Source of the DNA: Dryococelus australis
Taxonomy: Eukaryota; Arthropoda; Insecta; Phasmatodea; Phasmatidae
Assembly (NCBI GenBank): GCA_029891345.1
Contig: CM057009.1
Location: 297,228,466-297,292,465, forward strand
DNA: 64,000 nucleotides
Reading direction: 5' to 3'
Shown here: positions 7,098-19,125 of the stretch, piece by piece
Layout: every line of letters starts with the position of its first letter
Position numbering within the stretch: position 1 is the stretch's first letter
Notes under the pieces: generated by a model
Seen by the model: only the letters and a program-made list of their open reading frames with translations
What the model was told of the DNA's origin: nothing
Database searches by the model: none
Translations under genes and position numbers: made by a program

Positions 7098-10000
7098 TGC
7101 AATGCTTTTTTCAATTTTGTAGTGTCCCCATGGTAGTGTATTAATGCCATCTTTAAGAATAAATCTTTTATCAACTTTGGGACTTAATGATTTTTTTCTC
7201 ATCTCAATCATATAGAGTTCATGTTTCTTACTTTTAATAAGATTCATATGTTTATACAACACTTTTTTTTTTTTACCAAACGAACACGTTTTCTAGTCAC
7301 CAAAACTAATCTCTTTTCTGACTACAGTGTTTTTCACACCCTTTGTTATTTTCTTTACACCACCTTCCACATTTATTGCATACATTTTCGATTTCAATCC
7401 AATAAATTCTTCCATTATTTTCCATTACATTCACCTTTCATTTTGCCAATAAACTTTTTGTTAACCAACAGTATACCATATGGATTATCTTTTTTTTAGT
7501 CAGAAGTATCAAAATAATCGACCATTTCTTTCATGACACTGTAGAAGTCTGGTGTTTTAATATAATAGATGTACGAATCAGTATCTTGGTAGCACAGTTC
7601 AATATTTCCCCCATACTTTGGTTTCATTATATTATAGTGAATATCGTACATTAAGACTTTCGATAGATCAAGTATACTCATTCCAACATAAATGGGTTTG
7701 TTAAAGCATAGTTTTGTTTTAATCATATGAACTGCAACCAAAGAGTTAGTAAATATTATTCTATCTTTAAAGTTTGGTTTAGTCACTAGTTTATCCATTT
7801 GCTTAGAACTTGTGCACAAACGTATATCCACTCTGATTCTAATATTTTCTATGGTTTTTTTTTTTTCAAAAACGGAATTGTTCATTAATTTGTAGAAATC
7901 TTTTTCAAAGTCATTTGTAGACTTTGGTCGTATATTTGTGTTTAGATCAATATAGGACTTGAGCCAATCTGATTGATCAAACTCCAGAGCTCTATGGATC
8001 TTTTTCAACTTCATTCATTCATTCATAGTGTAATATATATTTTTAGGATTTTTTTAACCTTCCGGTATTTTATTCTCTGGTGCCAAAGACAGATCTTTGT
8101 GGAGATCGTGTAGTTCATGTGGGTATTCCAAATCAACTTCCAATATATAACCTTTGCTAAAATCATCTTCTATTTTTCTTACATATATATTTGTATTTCC
8201 CCACTTAAACCCACCATAGGGTAAATACTAACTCATAGCCCATCCATAGAAGTTATTGGCATCCAGATATATAAGATAAAAGATTTCCTTTGTACTATCA
8301 TAAGCATTCATATATTTATTATTTGCTTTAGAATATCACTTACAAAATTGTGAAATTCCACCACGAACATCTTTTTCTATCATAAAAATCATGTCGTAAT
8401 CTGTTAATAATTCTAGTTCTATTTTCGTATGTTTGAGCATAGCATCCCACGCTAACCCTGGTGCTGTGAAATACCATGCTGGATCTAGCTTATATGTTTT
8501 GAAACATACATCTCTAAAATTTTCCATTTTATCAGACAATATCAATACATCAGATTTGTTATAGAGTTCTGTGTTCTCTCTTAGATATTTTATGTTGAAT
8601 TTTTCCCACACCTTTCTCGAAAATTCGTAATCTTAGTCTGTAATGTTACATTTATTGAGTTTGTTGTAAAATGCATCTTTGTATGGAAGTGATGTCTCAC
8701 AAAATTTTTCAGCACTATCCATGTAGTCATATGGGTAAACACATTTTCTTGTAACAAAGTCAAGAAGTTCATTGGAAAAATGCTTACACTTTTCTCGGAA
8801 TTGGCTTCTGGAAACATTGCTAGAGAGTTTATCGATACTACTAGCCATAAATTTAAATGAGTCAATAAATCTAAGATTTACACTTTCACATACATGTTTC
8901 GTAAAATAAATATATTTGTCTTCCTTGTTGGGAATTAGATCAATTTTATTTTCATCGATTCGAAGATCTCTTATTATGAATAAATGTGTGTCATAACCAG
9001 ATAGATTGTGTATAAACACTGGGACAAAACATGGATTTCTATATGATAAGTTACAATCTCTGTGTGCAGCTCCCCTAAATTTCCCTGTAAGATGATCATG
9101 ATCTCTCACAGAATCACCATTCAAAGGCTTTTCACATAAATGACAATGGGTAGCTGTATCATAAACAAATGGTTCTTTCTGAGTTAGTGAAAGCTTTGGT
9201 TTTTCATTTGTGTATATATCACAAATAGACTTTGCTTCTTCCATTAGCATTTTAACGTATACACTAAATGCATCAGATCCTTCCTAAGTTATTGATGGTT
9301 TACAGTATCCATGTTTGTATTTTACATAGTAACAGAAGCTAATAGGCTCGTGTTTTTGGTATTGTTTCGTGTAACATTCGTCGGGGTTTGGTTGGCAAGT
9401 TTCAATTTTAGTCAACAAACATTCAAAATCAGCATATATCACAAACGGAACTCTCAAAGAATGATTTTGGTTTTTAAATCTTAATGTCATTTTTTTCTTT
9501 AGATGGATGTTCAACTCTAACTCCATCGTGATCTCGACAGTCTTGTTCGTGATCTTTTAGCTTATTTACAGAGTAGAAATGTTGCAAACATCTATCGCAT
9601 ATAAATATTTTATCACCATTAATTGTTACTTGTGATGCGATAAGTCTCGAAAGACTTTTTATCCAACAGTAATGGTCGTTATTTTCGTCTTTGATATAGA
9701 GTAGGTTTATGTGCTTATCCGTCTTATTTTTTTTTGTTTTTAATGGAAAGATTATATATTTCTTACCACCATCTTCTACTTCGTATGCATATACATTAAT
9801 ATAAACTCCACTTCTTATCTCAAAGGTTGGTATGCTATCCAATTTAATTGGAAATTCCAAACCCTTAAGTGCATCATCAAACTCATGTTCGTAAGCTATG
9901 TATTTATTCACTCTTTGAGGGTCTTTTTCTACTTGATGTAATGCAGGTAGATCAGAACAAAAATAACATTTTTGGTCATTGTTCTTAACATTAATTACCA

Positions 10001-10860
10001 CCTGCTTAGTTTTGGTTTTTTCTGGGAGATCAACAAAAGAACTGCCCTTGAATGGTACATATTTACTTATTCGCAATTCCAGTTTAAATATTCTGTTGAG
10101 TACCCACTGAGATCCCTTTGTTTCGAAATCCCCCATCTCAGCTATGATTTTCGATATGCTGTTGGTATAATATTCTTCCAGATTAGTCGATTTCAGTATA
10201 ATTTTGTTCTTTGTTTAAAAGGATCTTTCTACATATTCAATATTCTCACCAATTCCCCTTTCGTACTCAGTGAAGAATTTCATGTTCACTTTGAATGATT
10301 TTAAATGTTTACTAATTAGTCCTATGACAGTTTCTTTTACATAATTTAGGAAATGATTTGGGTCTTTGTATGCATTCACATTATTTACAGCACAAGTCTT
10401 GATCCAACTTTGAAATGCTGTTTCGATTTCTTCTACACTGAATCTGGGCGTGTACATATGAATTTGACTTCTCAAGTGACTTCTTATGAGAGACGGTTTG
10501 TAATAGTGACTACACGTTTCACATTTAACTTGTATCTCTCATGGTAACTTCTGTTTTGATATTAAATGTTGTGATACTTTAAAAATTTCCCATGGATTTG
10601 TTGGTTCATGTGATTTATTATGTATTGGTGTAAGACCTTTGTGCAATCTACTTTTAAGATGACTTCTTATGAGAGATGGTTTGTAAAAGTGATTACAAGT
10701 TTCACACTTGACATACTTCTCTTGAAATTTCTTCTTCTTTCTTTCCGCAAAAAGTCTTTCTTAAATTTATATTATTTCCAAACATTACCAGTTGCGTTAG
10801 TCTTTTTCATTGCAATGGCCGTCATCATATTAGACATCAGTTGATTTTTATTTGCGCCAT
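7098..10860 (-). pseudogene. Protein-primed family B DNA polymerase of the Polinton (PolB)
   Basis: The start at 10860 follows an exact TATATAATAA motif. In order: two C2H2 zinc fingers (CETCNHFYKPSLIRSHL near 10700 and CETCSHYYKPSLIRSHL near 10510); a further cysteine/histidine module with CDRCLQHF; exonuclease motif I FVIYADFEC; a zinc-type insert CHLCEKPL with RDHDHLTGKFRG; exonuclease II FIHNLSGYDTHLF; exonuclease III YNKSDVLILSD; polymerase motif A YLDANNFYGWAM; motif B DFYKLMNNSVF (the following Gly-Lys reads Glu-Lys); motif C CYQDTDSYIY; and a tail with SKKHELYMIE and WGHYKIEK. It would replicate the element using a protein primer. About 9526 to 7496 is one frame with six stops. Frameshifts occur near 10,740, 9,500 and 7,450-7,260. 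Confidence 0.93.
10480..10740 (-). repeat. Tandem-duplicated C2H2 zinc-finger segment in PolB
   Basis: Two segments about 180 bases apart encode nearly the same finger: VKCETC, then 12 residues, then H and a second H (FYKPSLIRSHLKSRLH and YYKPSLIRSHLRSQIH). The copies differ by a few substitutions, so they probably arose by internal duplication in the N-terminal extension of the polymerase. Confidence 0.75.
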
Positions 10861-10870
10861 TTATTATATA
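10858..10870 (-). promoter_or_regulatory. TATATAATAAATG start motif of PolB
   Basis: This is the third exact copy of the motif, reading on the minus strand into the ATG of the polymerase. It fixes the likely translation start ahead of the zinc fingers. Confidence 0.6.
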
Positions 10871-11245
10871 CAACATAATTGTTTGAGCCATTTTTTTGCA
10901 ACTACACCCAAACGCATGTTTTTACGTGTATTTTTGCAGATGCACTCAAACGCAAAGTTTAACACAACTTTTTGAGCCACTTTTTTGCGGTTGCACCTAA
11001 ACGCAACTTTTTATGTGTATTTTTGCAACTGTACTCAAATCAACTTTTTGTCACTTTTTTGCGGTTGCTCCCAAACGCCACTTTATGAGCCTTTTTTTGC
11101 GGTTGCGCTCGAATCGGCATTTTATGTTTTAGATCAGAAAATTAAGAGTAATTTTTTCTGATGGTTTTCTGATGGCTCGAGCATTTAATATACCGTTGTT
11201 TTTCTGATAACTGGTGGCTGCGCTCGAATCGGCATTTTTATACTA
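10871..11245. repeat. Subterminal/terminal tandem repeats of the Polinton
   Basis: About eight imperfect units of 35 to 48 bases repeat the theme TTTTTGCGGTTGCxCTCAAAC followed by GCAACTTTTTGAGCC. The last clear unit (CTGCGCTCGAATCGGCATTT) ends near 11,240. Polintons carry long terminal inverted repeats, often with internal tandem repeats. The matching left end is outside the window. A boundary at about 11,242 (ATACT) is a guess. Confidence 0.6.
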
Positions 11246-14200
11246 CCTGTGTCCCATCGGCTGTGAAATATTTAACCACCACTAACGGTAAAATAATAAA
11301 TTCACGAAAATTTAATTAAGAAATGACAAAAGAAAATACGGTATCATACACTCGGAGGGGCTCAACTCCAGTCACAGATATACACTGAGGCGATATGAAG
11401 TTAGCAAGACACGTACAAAAGGGTTATAAGTTATGTTTGCTTTCGACAATAAAACAATATTTTACAGGGACAAAATTCTCAAATGTGCGCTGGCAGGAAT
11501 TGAGTTGCGGTACCTCTGAACTAATCCAACTAATCTCCACCCCACCACGGGACATTCGTTCTGTGCGAAAGCTTACCGTGCGGGCAGGCACTCACAAACG
11601 CACACTTACAAGAACAGAACTTCACTCGTTATCAATCACATGAAAAAATTGCAAAATATTACGGAAGAAATTACAGAATTATTTCATACTGTATAGTCCA
11701 GTGAAGAAAGCTTCCAAATACAATCTGTATTACTAATTTTGTAGGAATGCTAATCTGCACACAACAATTAAAAGTAAACATACCATAACCGCAAACTTTC
11801 AAACACACACGCAAAAAATTCTAACCAATCATTAGAGACATGCAAAATTCGCGTTATTATTCGGCATCAGCCTAAAATTCACAATGCTGTCTGTACTAGA
11901 TACGGCGTCGTTTATCCATTGGCTGCTACTTTGATGTGAAGCCACGCCCTTTCTGATTGAACTCTACGTGATTGGAGTACACAGTCCTGAAGTATTTATT
12001 TATTGGCGTAGAGTAATACGGGGATTGTCAAATAAGCATGGTACGCTGGCAAACGTATTGCAAAGGTACACGTGTTGTAGGTTTAACGTGTTCCATAACA
12101 ATAAGGCGAGTTTCGCACGTCTCTATCAATCACTGCTGGTCCTTTCGCAACATTTACCCGTTTCCCACCCGAGACCTAGACGTCCATCGTGAGTGTTAAT
12201 ATTTTCCTGTCCGCAAATTTCTCATTTCCAGCCTTCACAGTGCAGATAAAATTAAAAAAAAAAAAGTTCCTTTACAGTTTTACAAGATGCGAACAGCCGA
12301 ACACAAGAGAAAAAATATACGTATCTGAATCTAGTAAAATATAATGGGGGAAGGTCAAAGGAAACTGCTTCCGTGATGTTTTCTCGCATCATATCGAAGC
12401 TAAAAAAAACTGAGCATTCCTCTATCCGGGAAGTAAAATTCAAAGTTGCAGTACTTACAAAATACCATACTGGAAATACCCTGGAAAACACCAGAGTTGG
12501 AAATTACAGTTACATGTAAATTGATAGGTCAATCATAATTTACATCTCGAGCACCGTGCTTTTTTTTGTCTAACCGAACTACGACATTGTGTTCGTCTCA
12601 TGTGCAGAGTAGCCCGATAACATTAGAAATACCTATATATCGAATGCCACAATGACTTAGTCTCTACGTACTCAAAACTACAATCCTTTATTTGTTCTGT
12701 CATGAATATATTCCAGTACTCCCGGGGGAAAAAAAAACTAATTGCCATGTCTGTAGACATGCGGAACAAGGAATTTTGAACGAGAATTAGAGAACTCGTG
12801 GACGAAGGATAAGAGCGAGCCGCGAGTACCGAGTCTCACAACCAGGTCACTCGGATGAAAGTGCTCGAATACTCGGGCCACATTTCCCAGATATCACAAA
12901 AACTCGTACGAGGCGAATTCCTTGACATTTCGAACTCGAATACCTTCATCACTACTCGCGACTCTTCACCAGGAATCCACAGCGGCAGAAGTCCTGTTTC
13001 CCGGCTCCCAATTGTCACACTTTCCAAACTCGGCTTTCCTATTGTCTAAGCAACGTTATCATGTAACCGAGGTTACCTGAAATCCACCAAAATATTTCAT
13101 TGCTATTTGTGTTTTCAAAACAGTTTTCACTACATGGAGTTATACTTGTCGCGCGTTTTAGGCGTCCGCCAACGAATCACAGACATTCAGTGTTTGTCTA
13201 CTGTAGTTACAAATGACGCAGTTGCACGCGCGCGTGCGTGCGTGTGTACGGGTCGCTCACGGCGAACTGAAAACTTCCTCCTTAATACCTAGATATTTGT
13301 ATCTACCTTGTGTACTCTTCCGTCATACGTAGGACAAATATTGATACGGGCCTGGTCACGTTATTCATCATCGGCCAAACGAAAACTGTGGCATTATTAG
13401 AAAAGTAATCATTTCATATATTTGCTAATTTTACAGTCATTAAGCAGTAAAAAAACAGAAAGCAAAATAAATAGTTTCGCTATTCTCAACTTTTATTAAA
13501 GACCCTTTTTTTTATTCAACGTCAAGACGAACTATTTTCCTTCCGTCGTTACCAACTTTGCAGGGTGTATGCCATTCTGTGCGTCCGTTAAATCACATGC
13601 AGGCCAGAACAAAGATATTTTTTAAAGGTGACTTCAAAAGGGCTCAATTAACCAACGTTAAGATATTGAAATATAGTCTGCATGGGAATCATTTTGTAAA
13701 AATCACGCGCCCCTACTCATAACTAGTGCTTAGTGCACTCTATACATGTAAATTGCTTAGTACGAGAAGCAGAAGTTCGTGTTATATTGCCAGGCAATCG
13801 AAAACCATTCCTGACTCTTGAGTATTAAAATATCTACTTTATAAGCTCGTTAACTATAGTCCTGGACATTGCAAAACAAAAATAAAACTTTTACATGTGA
13901 GTATTTAACTCGTACCGCGCGAATTTTGGCATGGCCTAGCTGGAGATAGTGAGAACACTTCCGCACTTAACTCGTTTAAGAGATATATAAACCATCTGTA
14001 ACTCCCGGGCAGCTAAATAGCATATTGACACAAATGTGTTCTATTAAACTTATTTTATGTTTCTACTGCATCACTTGTATTATATATATTATATATTATC
14101 TATATATACAATATTTGTAGCGTTCATTAAAATTTAGTACTTAGATTTATTAGAGACTCGAGTTTGGTATAGAAGCACATACCAAATTCAAACCAGGCAA

Positions 14201-16140
14201 GAACTGAGTCTGGTCGTGTGTAAACACCGAGGAAAAAATTTAATTTGCACATTTTTAAATTGAGGTTACTATTATGTATATAAGGATACATAGTATTGTT
14301 ACTCCACTTTTTGTGTAACGTTCTATACTAAAATATTACGAGTGTTTTAAGCGTAGGGCTGTAATATCAGATAAAAATGATCAAACAAATTTTCCTTTTC
14401 AGATTTTGAGTTAAACATTCCAAAGACAGTGAAACCTTCTCGATATTAATGGTAGAAAAATATTTACGAGGGAACTGGCGTGGCAACTTTCTGAGTTAAT
14501 ACATGCGTTTGAATTTGCAAGGTTCGTTCATAGGTGTGTAGGTGAGAGTATGTGTGAAATAAGGACATTAAACTGCAGCACTTGGTGGCGTTTTGAAGAG
14601 TGGACGGAACATTTAGAGTTTGAAGACCGAATATTGTTGCCGAGGCGAATGCAGCAGACACATAATATATCTGAACGTCTGGTTTCCTAACAAATTGCGA
14701 CAAGAATTTACCCAAGCAAAAACATAAAATAAATAGGCGAGCACAGATAATAATCCGGTGGTAATTATAAGCCGTGTTTCCGAGTCGTTTTGAAAAGCCC
14801 AGGCTATTTGCAGATATTCGCCGCACCTGTGTTTTGTGACGGTGTTTGCCAACACATACAGGACGAGGTCCTTGTCGCAACTGCTTCTTGAATGTAGGCG
14901 TTTTAAGTTGGAAAACAGCTAAGAGCACCCCAATGATGCCAAAAAAGGGATTCGGGTTGGTTCCAGTGAAAAGGTTTAAAAATTATTCATTGCCTTGGTT
15001 TTTATTTCGAAATATTACCATTTACATAGTTCCCCCCAAACTTTTACAATCAGTAAACGTTATATAAAAATATAATCTTCCCACTGATTACTTTTAGTAT
15101 AAAAATGTATCAAAAATAGTTCTGTTTAAAACTTCCCCAAAATCTACATTTTTTAAAATTAAATCTATTTCCAGCTATATGCAGGTTACATATAATTATT
15201 TTGCTTTAAACCACACTTAACTAAAATTGCAGCAAGCCCCCCAATCTCCCCTTTAAAATGTTGATGGAGCAGCAGTTCCTGCCCAAGTGAAAACGCTGTG
15301 CCGTCTCGCCGAATCTGGGCGAGATACCTGTATTTATATTTTATTTGAAATCATCTAGAACATTACAAAATTATCTTCACTCCGTCGATATCCATAAGTC
15401 CTGGAAGGGCATCCTGGTGGTACGTGACTGGCTGGCAGGTGTCACGTGGTCAAGGTGACGTACGAGGGAGGGGAAGGCAATCATAGTTTTCGTGGGCGAT
15501 AGCGGCCCCGCGGCGCCCATACTTGCAGACCCGCCCAGCGGACGTGAGGCGTGGAGCTCGTCAAACACACCCCCGTTGCAGCGAAGGTAAGCCGTCCCAA
15601 ACGGCCAAAATGTTCTCAACTTCATATGGCACCGTCGGTTTGACTTTCGTTCGATGTGCAGGGATAGCCGTCACAGTTTGTGAGGGGATGTTAATTACAA
15701 TCGCAATGCCGTTTCAGCGTTTACACGTAGGTATTGTCGTTTTACTGAAAATAACTTTCTGTTGGAAAGATAGGCAACTGAATTTGGCAATTTAATTGAA
15801 TTTTATTTAAGAAATTAAAATTCGACATTGCAGTTTTTATTTTATACGCTTTTACGTAGTTATATGTCGTCGATTGAGAGTTTAATTACATTTTTTTGCA
15901 AATTTTTAATTAAGTAATAACATTAGGAACTAAATTAACGATAGGAAAAATCACAACTACTGAAAATGACATAACCAAAAATATCGTATACTAAAGAGAA
16001 AAATTGAAAAAAACAAAAAAAAGGCGTTGGAGATTATTGATTCGTATCAACACCTTCAAAAACGCGTAAAACTAAACCTCAGTAATAAACTCACACTACG
16101 CTAGGCATTGTATAAAGTGTGGAAACAGTTTACAAAACGT
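11246..16140. other. Non-coding host DNA, no gene recognised
   Basis: Only short random-looking frames occur. There is a short alternating purine-pyrimidine CG/TG run near 13,228-13,248, AT-rich stretches such as 14,080-14,110, and a GC-rich patch at 15,380-15,640. I see no repeat family or protein domain. Confidence 0.5.
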
Positions 16141-16149
16141 TCGTGAGAC

Positions 16150-16385
16150 CATCATTCTGCGTTGGTCAAACTATTTGTCTCTCACCAAGGCGAACAAGTT
16201 TTGATTTTCGCCGGAGTCAACCGGAATTCAGCATGTCGGAAACGTGGCGGACAATGCTGTTGGTCGGCGGGGGTTTCTCGGGACTCTCCCGTTTACCGCA
16301 CCATTGGTTCCCGCCACTGCTCCATCACCACCTCACCCACCTCGAAGACTTCGCTTATACAGGCCCGACAACAACATATCTTGTA
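16150..16385 (+). mobile_element. Old tRNA-derived SINE copy (family A)
   Basis: This is an eroded copy of the SINE better seen at 60312 and 63067. CTCACCAAGGCGAAC corresponds to the tRNA-like D-to-T region, and GGGGGTTTCTCGGGACTCTC to the conserved body, followed by a CCGCCACTGCTCCAT segment. The tRNA-like head is largely lost. Confidence 0.65.
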
Positions 16386-16389
16386 ATGT

Positions 16390-18760
16390 TCTGTCAACAC
16401 ATAGTGCAGCAGAGCTGGCCACACAGATTAAAGTATAATGTGACAACAGTATTAATGATACAAGCAAAGTAATTTTTTGTTACCTATGAACCGTCAGTAA
16501 CTAATGTTGCTGTTCATGTAATATAGTGTTATGCTATCATTGTAAATGTAATAATAACTACATTTGTAACAATGTTACTTCCTTACTGTACTGTAAACAT
16601 TAAGGGTGCGTTATGTTGCAGCAAAACAAATGTGTGTTGAATTGATGTTAAAATTGTGTTAAAAAGTTTATTGTATTTACTTTGTTTTAAGGCAACATTC
16701 TGATACAAAGCAAATTAAGTGCAATGTAAAAAAAAATAGATATTATCCACGAAACAAATTTTTTTTGGGGGGAGGGGGGTTTCCGAACACACGTATTGTA
16801 TGGATGACTATTTCTATTTCAAGGAACTCAACGCATTTCAAAATGCTCTTTTAACACGTATGACTGTGTTCTTGTTATGGGTGATGTACAAAATGTGTAT
16901 AACGACAAACTACAATACTCTTTTTTCATTGTAGAAATAATTAATGCTCTACAATTACATGCATGATTGGCATACGTAAATTGCTTTGCAAAATTTGAAA
17001 GCTAATATAAGTTGCTAATAGTTCTCAACCCATGGTTTAAAATTAAAATGTATTGATTTATCTGACGAGGTTATCGCTAGTAGTGTTGCCATGGTTCGCC
17101 ATCTATATAGGATATGTCTAGGAAAAGCAAATTAGCTAAATAAGTGTTTGGAATTGTTACATTTATTTATTTCACATTTTATTCTGATTTGAATATTAAT
17201 TTTCAAAGATTTCCTATATGTATTGATAACACATTTAAATCATGTAATTTATTATTTATGTAAACCACCAATCCAGGTTATTTCAATATTCTATAGTTTT
17301 TTTTTTAACATCTTATCCTGATATTTGGTATATTATTATTTTAATAACTTAATGTCATGTTTACATGTTAATTTTTGTTCTCAGAAATTACTTTTATGAT
17401 TAAAAAAAATTATTTATTTTAATTTCTTATTTGAAAGATATTTAATTTTTGGTTTATTTCGTTTTATGAGGTATAACCAGAAGTAGGCCGTGACTGGTTA
17501 GTTTGTAGTGGAGATGCCGGAAGACGATGCTTCTGGGAGGAACCTTTACCATGGACGGATGATTTAAGATATCGCTGGGATTTCAATCTAGATAATCCCC
17601 AGTGCCAGTCTAAGTTCAGGAAAGGCGGAAAGGCAGAGGTCCGAGAAGTAGTGCTTAGATTTCTGTAACAACCGTTTAAAAAAGAGAGTTGATGGCAGGC
17701 GTCTAGTTAGTTCATGAGTGAATTTTGCTGAGACGCCGAAGACGCCGATCCCTAGACGCCAGGCGCCATGTCTGCTATGCTAGCGCCGCAGTTATATCCA
17801 GGTGACGCCATGTATTTTGTGAGTTTTGATGCAGGTATCTACGAGTAACTTCACTGATATTTAAATTCTACGATCATGTAATATATTAAGAAGAGAGTTT
17901 TATTTTGGAACGTTGCATTTTTCTGATCTATACAGAGTGTTAAACCAGTAGTCCCGTTCTACCTATTAAGGTAGTACGCCGGAGCATATTAACATTAATA
18001 TAACTGAACTCAGTTTGATTTATTTTGACCAGCAATCTACAAGTAGGTTAAAAGTGAGGTGAAATTTTGTGGAGTGTTAAAGTAAATTGACATTTTCAAG
18101 TAAGGTTCGGATTGTGAGTACTTAACTGCAACTATATATTTTGGGACCTTAATCAGTTTCTCCGAACAGATAGGATTTGAGAAGAGCTACTTCCGGTTAA
18201 TAACTATATTTATTTTGATTTTAGTATCAATTCAGTTAATTTCATTTTTTTTAAAGAAGCATAACATCAACATTTTATTTCAATCTTTTGAATTATAATT
18301 TTCTTAAATGATTTAACGCTATTTTCTGCTAGGATGGTGAGTAGTAGTTATATGGCGATTCGGGGACACCGGGAATCGGGAGTGGCTCGGTGGCTCTGAC
18401 CTCGACTTACACATTTCCCGTTTTTTTCTTCAAAAATAGTTCATTTTCACACAAAATTGTACGTTTTATCCCAAAAATTTCCCCTTTTTCTTTAAAAATT
18501 TCACGTTGTTTCTTCTCGTTTTTCCCTAAAAAAGCACCGATCCTCTAGCGAGCCTCATTTCTGCGAAAATGAGCCATTTCAGGTGATTTGTGGTTCTTGT
18601 TATTCCTTCTAGTCCTCATAATGATGAGTCGATAAAATGAAATAGTTTTTAATAAACAAATTTTATAAATTTAAATATCTTTTTATAATTAAAAAGTTTG
18701 AAGGCGTAAGCATTAGGTGTTATATATCACCGGACTCATCTTTTCAAGGCGCATGCGATC
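16390..18760. other. Non-coding DNA with possible LTR remnant
   Basis: Very AT-rich to about 17,460, then a mixed-composition block to 18,360 with repeated GACGCC words at 17,700-17,770. TGGCGATTCGGGGACACCGG at 18,352 resembles a retrotransposon primer-binding site just after an LTR. No second LTR, gag or pol is present, so this is weak. Confidence 0.25.
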
Positions 18761-18779
18761 ATGATGTCATACCACCATT

Positions 18780-19125
18780 CTGTCTCGTTTTTTCATGCTT
18801 TATCATTCCATGTTTTCTCTCTCCCTCACCTTCTCTCTTGTCTCTCTCGTTCCATCTCTTTCTCTCACTCTCTCATTCCATCTCTTTCTCTCACTCTCTC
18901 ATTCCATCTCTTTCTCCCACCCCATCTCACTTTCTCTCTTTCATTTCTCTGTCTCTCCTTCTCTTTTGTCTCTCTTTCTCTGATTCCATCTCTCTCTCTC
19001 ATTACATCTGTTTCTCTCTTGTATCTCTACCAGTCCATAGGTTTTCTTGGAGTCCTCCCATTTTTTTCTTTCATTTCTCTCTCGTCATCTCTTGTCTATC
19101 TCTTTCATCCGACCAATTACTCACA
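18780..19125. repeat. Polypyrimidine tract with about 25-bp repeats
   Basis: The plus strand is nearly pure C/T for over 300 bases. TCTCATTCCATCTCTTTCTC is repeated at least three times between 18,850 and 18,915. Mirror-repeat CT tracts can form triplex DNA. The open frames here are serine/leucine low complexity, not genes. Confidence 0.85.

Larger units (their letters stand above)
6610..7105 (-). pseudogene. Rearranged BRO-N domain gene fragments
   Basis: The minus strand holds pieces of a BRO-N domain, a DNA-binding domain of large DNA viruses of insects. NNPLFKAKDIARIL (about 6795-6750) matches the domain start. VNVMEKYKKLLSQL (about 7097-7055), then NAHPHTVLF and SPG (about 7030-7000), then VLPITKR (about 6930) match its middle and end. 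The order in the DNA is middle-end, then start-middle, as expected if a tandem duplicate of about 377 bp lost its outer parts. Two 44-bp direct repeats (6677-6720 and 7054-7097, one mismatch) are the overlapping segments. Frameshifts and stops occur throughout. It lies between the polymerase end and the capsid hairpin. Assignment rests on short motif matches only. Confidence 0.5.
1..11245. mobile_element. Partial Polinton/Maverick (adintovirus-like) element, degenerate
   Basis: This block groups genes found together only in Polinton/Maverick elements and adintoviruses: family B DNA polymerase, retroviral-type integrase, packaging ATPase, adenain-like protease and capsid proteins. Genes are packed with overlaps or gaps of tens of bases, unlike the sparse DNA to the right. 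The left end lies outside the window because the first gene is cut at base 1. The right end is inferred from the last tandem terminal repeat near 11,240. Many in-frame stops and several frameshifts show that this copy is a relic. The exact right terminus and the 6-bp target duplication could not be fixed without the left end. Confidence 0.92.

Noticed and set aside
1..10860. Reassigned genetic code (stops read as an amino acid) in the Polinton genes
   Set aside because: Stops fall where different residues are expected: Gln in GWAMS*YLP, Glu and Arg before FNRTLK, others elsewhere. All three stop codons occur and other genes are frameshifted, which fits decay better.
18350..18380. LTR retrotransposon primer-binding site
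   Set aside because: TGGCGATTCGGGG is suggestive, but there is no paired LTR, polypurine tract or gag/pol nearby.
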